Source: an uncultured Bacteroidota bacterium (GTDB taxonomy: Bacteria > Bacteroidota > Rhodothermia > Rhodothermales > UBA10348). Taken from it: DNA of 8,741 nucleotides. The stretch covers positions 1 to 8,741 of the forward strand of contig CALBJU010000300.1 of the NCBI GenBank assembly GCA_937893205.1, written 5' to 3'. Below the pieces are notes generated by a model. That model worked only from the letters and a program-made list of their open reading frames with translations, was not told the DNA's origin and did not search any database. Of the stretch, positions 6,202-8,741 are shown piece by piece. Numbering within the stretch: position 1 is the stretch's first letter; each line of letters opens with the position of its first letter. The position numbers were made by a program, and so were the translations under genes.

Positions 6202-6933
6202 TCATTCCCCTTCAGCTTCGATTCTGGAGTTGGATGCTTGAAAAAGGAGGATACCCGCGGCTACCGATGCGTTCAGAGATTCTGCTTTTCCCCGCATTGG
6301 AATTCGCACGAGGTAGTCACATGAGTCCCTCACGATGCGACCCATGCCCTTTTCTTCGCTTCCGATTACGATTGCTAGCGGTCTATCCCAATCCATCTCT
6401 GTCATGCTGGTTTCCCCGCTTCCCTCAGCCCCGACAATCCAATATCCACGCTCCTTTAATTGCGAGATGACTTGAGTCAGATTCCCGACCCGAGCGATGC
6501 TCATCTCCGCAATCGTACCGGCTGATGTTTTTATAGAAGCTGCCGTGACGGGCGCGGCTCCCCGGTCCGGAATGATGAGACCCTGCGCGCCGGCGGCAAC
6601 ACCGCTTCTGATTATCGCCCCAAGATTATGGGGATCCTGAATGTGATCCAGAACGATAATAATGGGCTTCCTCGATGTCACGTCCTCCATCGTCGGAGCG
6701 ATGTGTGAGAGCATGTCGTCTACATCCAGGTATTCGATTGGAGAAATAACCAGAAGCACGCCTTGATGATTGACGCCCGGAACGAGTGATGAAAGCTTCT
6801 GAGCCGGTACGAACTGTACCGGAATTCCATGAGCCTTTGCCGCCGACTTCAAAGATAAAAGTGAACCGGTCGCGCCCTTCTGAAGCAGCATTTTTTCTGC
6901 CGGGGCTGCATCGCGATCCAGCTGTTCACGCAC
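6202..6933 (-). CDS. rlmB: 23S rRNA (guanosine-2'-O-)-methyltransferase RlmB, SPOUT/TrmH family (5' end uncertain)
   Basis: By family this enzyme uses S-adenosylmethionine to methylate the 2'-OH of G2251 (E. coli numbering) in the 23S rRNA P-loop. The 243 residues from GTG 6933 carry the three SPOUT motifs: LDHIQDPHNLGAIIRSG (95-111; N103 and R109 match the conserved Asn and catalytic Arg), IVIGSEEKGMG (188-198), and IPMRGKAESLNASVAAGILL (211-230), which forms the trefoil knot. The N-terminal L30e-like substrate-binding part is at 11-64 (EKMLLQKGA..., ending VNHQGVLL). The GTG is unlikely to be the true start, because the family's conserved I-x-GRNPV motif is encoded in frame just upstream (see the next entry). 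Another TrmH-family specificity is possible, but the NHQG and GRNPV features favour RlmB. It is divergent from the dimethylargininase-like gene. Confidence 0.88.
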   Translation of the reverse strand: MREQLDRDAAPAEKMLLQKGATGSLLSLKSAAKAHGIPVQFVPAQKLSSLVPGVNHQGVLLVISPIEYLDVDDMLSHIAPTMEDVTSRKPIIIVLDHIQDPHNLGAIIRSGVAAGAQGLIIPDRGAAPVTAASIKTSAGTIAEMSIARVGNLTQVISQLKERGYWIVGAEGSGETSMTEMDWDRPLAIVIGSEEKGMGRIVRDSCDYLVRIPMRGKAESLNASVAAGILLFQASNSRIEAEGE

Positions 6934-7003
6934 CGGATTTCGACCCGCAATATATCTGGGAGTATTGGATTCGATCGAAGTAGCCTTTTTGTTCGCGACT
7001 CAT
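6934..7003 (-). other. rlmB: Apparent frameshifted 5' end of rlmB
   Basis: Reading upstream of GTG 6933 in the rlmB frame gives KATSIESNTPRYIAGRNP, which contains the conserved RlmB N-terminal motif. The frame reaches a stop at 7000-7002 without passing an ATG, GTG or TTG. The only suitable ATG (7003-7001) is in another frame. It reads MSREQK and then diverges at a run of five A (T at 6986-6990 on the + strand). Removing one A would give one continuous protein MSREQKATSIESNTPRY... of about 266 residues. Explanations are a homopolymer sequencing or assembly error, a real inactivating or programmed frameshift, or a rare ATT start at 6951. Confidence 0.7.
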
Positions 7004-7063
7004 GCGGCATCCGGACACGCAGGTCTTTGTATCCTGTCCGCTTTCTTGGAACCTACGGGGCCC

Positions 7064-7092
7064 TATGCCATTGCGGCTTTTGGCCGCCCATA
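7064..7092. repeat. Inverted repeat in the rlmB / dimethylargininase divergent region
   Basis: GCGGC (7073-7077) and GCCGC (7083-7087) flank a 5-nt TTTTG loop. Outside them TATG (7064-7067) pairs with CATA (7089-7092), with unequal unpaired bases between. In a 136-bp divergent region this could be an operator or a hairpin in either 5' UTR. No -35/-10 pair or Bacteroidota -33/-7 pair could be assigned with confidence. Confidence 0.3.
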
Positions 7093-7139
7093 AGGTACGG
7101 TGACCGCACCGATAAGACTTCCTGATCCAAACCGAAACG

Positions 7140-8012
7140 ATGAGCAGATTTTCAATGACGGCGCGACTCGATCGTGTCCTGGTTGCACACGCACGGAACT
7201 GTTTCCAGTCTCAGAAGCACCTGTCTGAAAACTGGAGGCCATTTGGTTTCGCCTACGAACCTGACTTTGATGACGCATGCGATGAGTCCGACGGGTTCAT
7301 CGGCGTTCTTGAAAGGTTTGGAGCGAAGGTTGAAGTGTTGCCAAAAGAGCTGTGTACAGGCCTGGATTCGCTCTATGTACACGACCCGGTTGTCACCGTA
7401 GATGGAGGCTTCGTGACGGTGAGGATGGGCAAGGATTTGCGAAAAAATGAGCCGCAATCCATCGGCAAGTTTCTGCAGGACAACGACTTGAAGGTTACCT
7501 ATTTCGAAGCTGCAGGCGCCCTGTTGGAAGGAGGGGACATTGTGTGGCTGAATCCGGATCTGCCCGCTGTGGGCGAAGGGTACCGGTCAAATGCCGAGGG
7601 AATAGCAGAACTCAAAAGAATCTGCGGCGACTCGATCCAGGAGGTCATCCCCGTCTCATTGCCCCACTGGAACGGGCCAGCTGACATCCTTCACTTGATG
7701 TCGATGGTCTCTCCCCTGGCTCACCGGAAGCTGCTCGTTTACAGCCGGCTCTTGCCTGTTACGTTTCGCAATATGCTTCTCGATATGGAATTTGAACTGC
7801 TGGAAGTGCCTGAAGACGAGTATGACTCCATGGGATGCAATGTGCTGGCGCTCGATGCGAATACCTGTCTGATTGAGAAGGGCAACGTAAAAACGGCCGC
7901 ATTACTCTCGTCAAGTGGCTTCGAAGTACTCACCTATAGCGGCAAACAGATCTCACTTGCTGGTGGGGGTGGACCAACCTGTCTCACGCGGCCATTGTTG
8001 CGCTCATCCTAA
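7140..8012 (+). CDS. Dimethylarginine dimethylaminohydrolase / arginine deiminase-fold hydrolase
   Basis: A 290-residue cytoplasmic protein of the guanidine-modifying (amidinotransferase/DDAH/ADI) superfamily, which attacks guanidino carbons with a cysteine nucleophile. The family signature is seen in order: RVLVAHA first strand (12-18), D82 in VHDPVV (substrate-guanidinium aspartate), LLEGGDIVW (128-136; E130 is the usual catalytic acid), D182 and H185 in ADILHLMSM (general-base histidine), and the nucleophile C281 in GGGGPTCLTRP near the C-terminus. All catalytic positions appear intact. The length fits DDAH-like members (about 250-300 residues). Methylarginine, arginine or another guanidino compound could be the substrate; nothing nearby (no carbamate kinase, ornithine carbamoyltransferase or antiporter) supports an arginine deiminase pathway. 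ATG 7140 is chosen, with ATG 7155 (MTARLDRVLV) an equally plausible start; TAA at 7113 bounds the frame. No clear ribosome binding site. It is divergent from rlmB, and its stop overlaps the Lgt gene's stop by 9 bp. Confidence 0.85.
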   Translation: MSRFSMTARLDRVLVAHARNCFQSQKHLSENWRPFGFAYEPDFDDACDESDGFIGVLERFGAKVEVLPKELCTGLDSLYVHDPVVTVDGGFVTVRMGKDLRKNEPQSIGKFLQDNDLKVTYFEAAGALLEGGDIVWLNPDLPAVGEGYRSNAEGIAELKRICGDSIQEVIPVSLPHWNGPADILHLMSMVSPLAHRKLLVYSRLLPVTFRNMLLDMEFELLEVPEDEYDSMGCNVLALDANTCLIEKGNVKTAALLSSSGFEVLTYSGKQISLAGGGGPTCLTRPLLRSS

Positions 8013-8741
8013 GAGGCCGAGGCGGCAGGCTGTGTGCTCTCTCTTCGGCCAGGTTTTCCAGACCCCTACCACTCCGATTACAATCAGGCAAAGGGCAATT
8101 ATTTCAGCCTGGGTCATGGTGATTCCGAACAGGTCGAAGCGATTGTTTACACGGATTCTCTCTATAAAAAAGCGCTCAGCGCCGTTGAACACGATGTAGA
8201 CCCAGAACAGCCAACCCGTCATGTGGGCATGTTTTCGGAACGACCATAGAATCCCGAAAATGGCCATTGCCGCAAGAAACTCGTAGATCGGCGTGGGATA
8301 GACGGGCATGGAAGACAAATCGACGCCCATAATGTTGTTGGGATAGGTCTCAGCCCAGAACCACATTGGAATTAGATCAGGCTTCGCAGCCAGATTCGAC
8401 GCGATGCCCCAATCTCCATCACCCGAAAGTTGACATCCTATTCGTCCGACACCGTAAGCCACCATCACGCCTGGTGCTATCGCGTCGGCGACAGAGCCAA
8501 GATTGAGTCCTTTTTTTCGAACGTAGTGGACCACCGCGAAGCCGCCGAAAATCATGCCTCCGTAAAACGTGAACCCACCCGTGGAGAAAATCATCCGGCC
8601 GGGTGACCGGGAAAAGGCGTCGAGATTCTCCAGAATGTGAAAAACCTTGGCGCCTGCGAATCCCGCTATAATGAGTATGATGGTGATTGTGCCGACAATG
8701 AAGGCTGGGCTGACGGTCACCATCTTTTTTTTGCCCTTCTT
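8004..8741 (-). CDS. lgt: Prolipoprotein diacylglyceryl transferase (Lgt) family, partial at its 5' end
   Basis: By family this inner-membrane enzyme transfers diacylglycerol from phosphatidylglycerol to the lipobox cysteine of prolipoproteins, the first step of lipoprotein maturation. Counting from ATG 8723, Lgt motifs are TGGFTFYGG (48-56; counterpart of GxSxHGG, with Tyr in place of His), GRIGCQLSGDGDWG (93-106; counterpart of GRIGNFxNxE, arginine kept), YPTPIYEF (142-149) and AERFFIERIR (182-191). Several membrane segments are evident (about 8-24, 51-66, 84-98, 146-161, 169-181, 205-222). The frame continues through ATG 8723 to the window edge (upstream residues KKGKKK), and the first Lgt helix is absent, so the true start lies beyond 8741. 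An A8 run on the coding strand lies in that segment. The Tyr and GDGD variants resemble the form I recall from Bacteroidota homologues, so I expect an active enzyme. It converges with the dimethylargininase-like gene. Confidence 0.85.
   Translation of the reverse strand, partial: KKGKKKMVTVSPAFIVGTITIILIIAGFAGAKVFHILENLDAFSRSPGRMIFSTGGFTFYGGMIFGGFAVVHYVRKKGLNLGSVADAIAPGVMVAYGVGRIGCQLSGDGDWGIASNLAAKPDLIPMWFWAETYPNNIMGVDLSSMPVYPTPIYEFLAAMAIFGILWSFRKHAHMTGWLFWVYIVFNGAERFFIERIRVNNRFDLFGITMTQAEIIALCLIVIGVVGVWKTWPKREHTACRLGLLG

Noticed and set aside
7012..7040. CGGACA/TGTCCG inverted repeat upstream of rlmB as an operator
   Set aside because: A 6-bp match with a 17-nt spacer is expected by chance in a region of this size and has no supporting promoter.

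Overview
The window looks like an ordinary chromosomal stretch from a Bacteroidota-like bacterium, possibly of the Rhodothermia/Balneolia group. This rests on several things: a moderate GC content (low fifties per cent by eye), mostly weak or absent Shine-Dalgarno sequences, an Lgt variant with the GDGDWG-type motif, and a class V aminotransferase beginning MLSCQ with YLNCAYMSP soon after. The lineage is an inference. I see no insertion sequence, phage gene, CRISPR array, rRNA or tRNA.

Region 1 (51-5548, all +): a PLP-dependent class V aminotransferase; a 152-bp gap; a LolA-like periplasmic lipoprotein carrier; a nine-helix flippase-like membrane protein of the YbhN/AglD type; and a large secreted protein of the M1 aminopeptidase fold with HEAT-like repeats at its C-terminus. 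The last two overlap by four bases (GTGA), so they are probably translationally coupled. The M1-like protein lacks the HEXXH zinc motif and the catalytic tyrosine, so it is probably a pseudoenzyme. lolA is preceded by a pentanucleotide repeat that creates a 7-codon leader ORF, with a good ribosome binding site, whose stop overlaps the lolA start.

Region 2 (5549-6201): a 231-bp intergenic region with a long inverted repeat and a second hairpin, then an 86-residue basic helical protein of unknown function, then a strong intrinsic terminator. This small gene appears to be its own transcription unit.

Region 3 (6202-8741): an RlmB-type 23S rRNA 2'-O-methyltransferase (-), divergent from a dimethylargininase/arginine-deiminase-fold hydrolase (+). 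The hydrolase converges, with a 9-bp stop-stop overlap, on an Lgt-type prolipoprotein diacylglyceryl transferase (-) that runs off the right edge. The conserved N-terminal motif of RlmB lies upstream of the first canonical in-frame start. It joins an ATG only through a one-base frameshift at a five-base homopolymer.

LolA and Lgt both belong to lipoprotein biogenesis and the flippase and M1-like protein are envelope proteins, so much of the window concerns the cell envelope. I do not see an obvious new multi-gene defence or metabolic system. The observations most worth following are the degenerate M1 protein paired with a flippase, the lolA leader, the rlmB 5' anomaly and the structured intergenic element.
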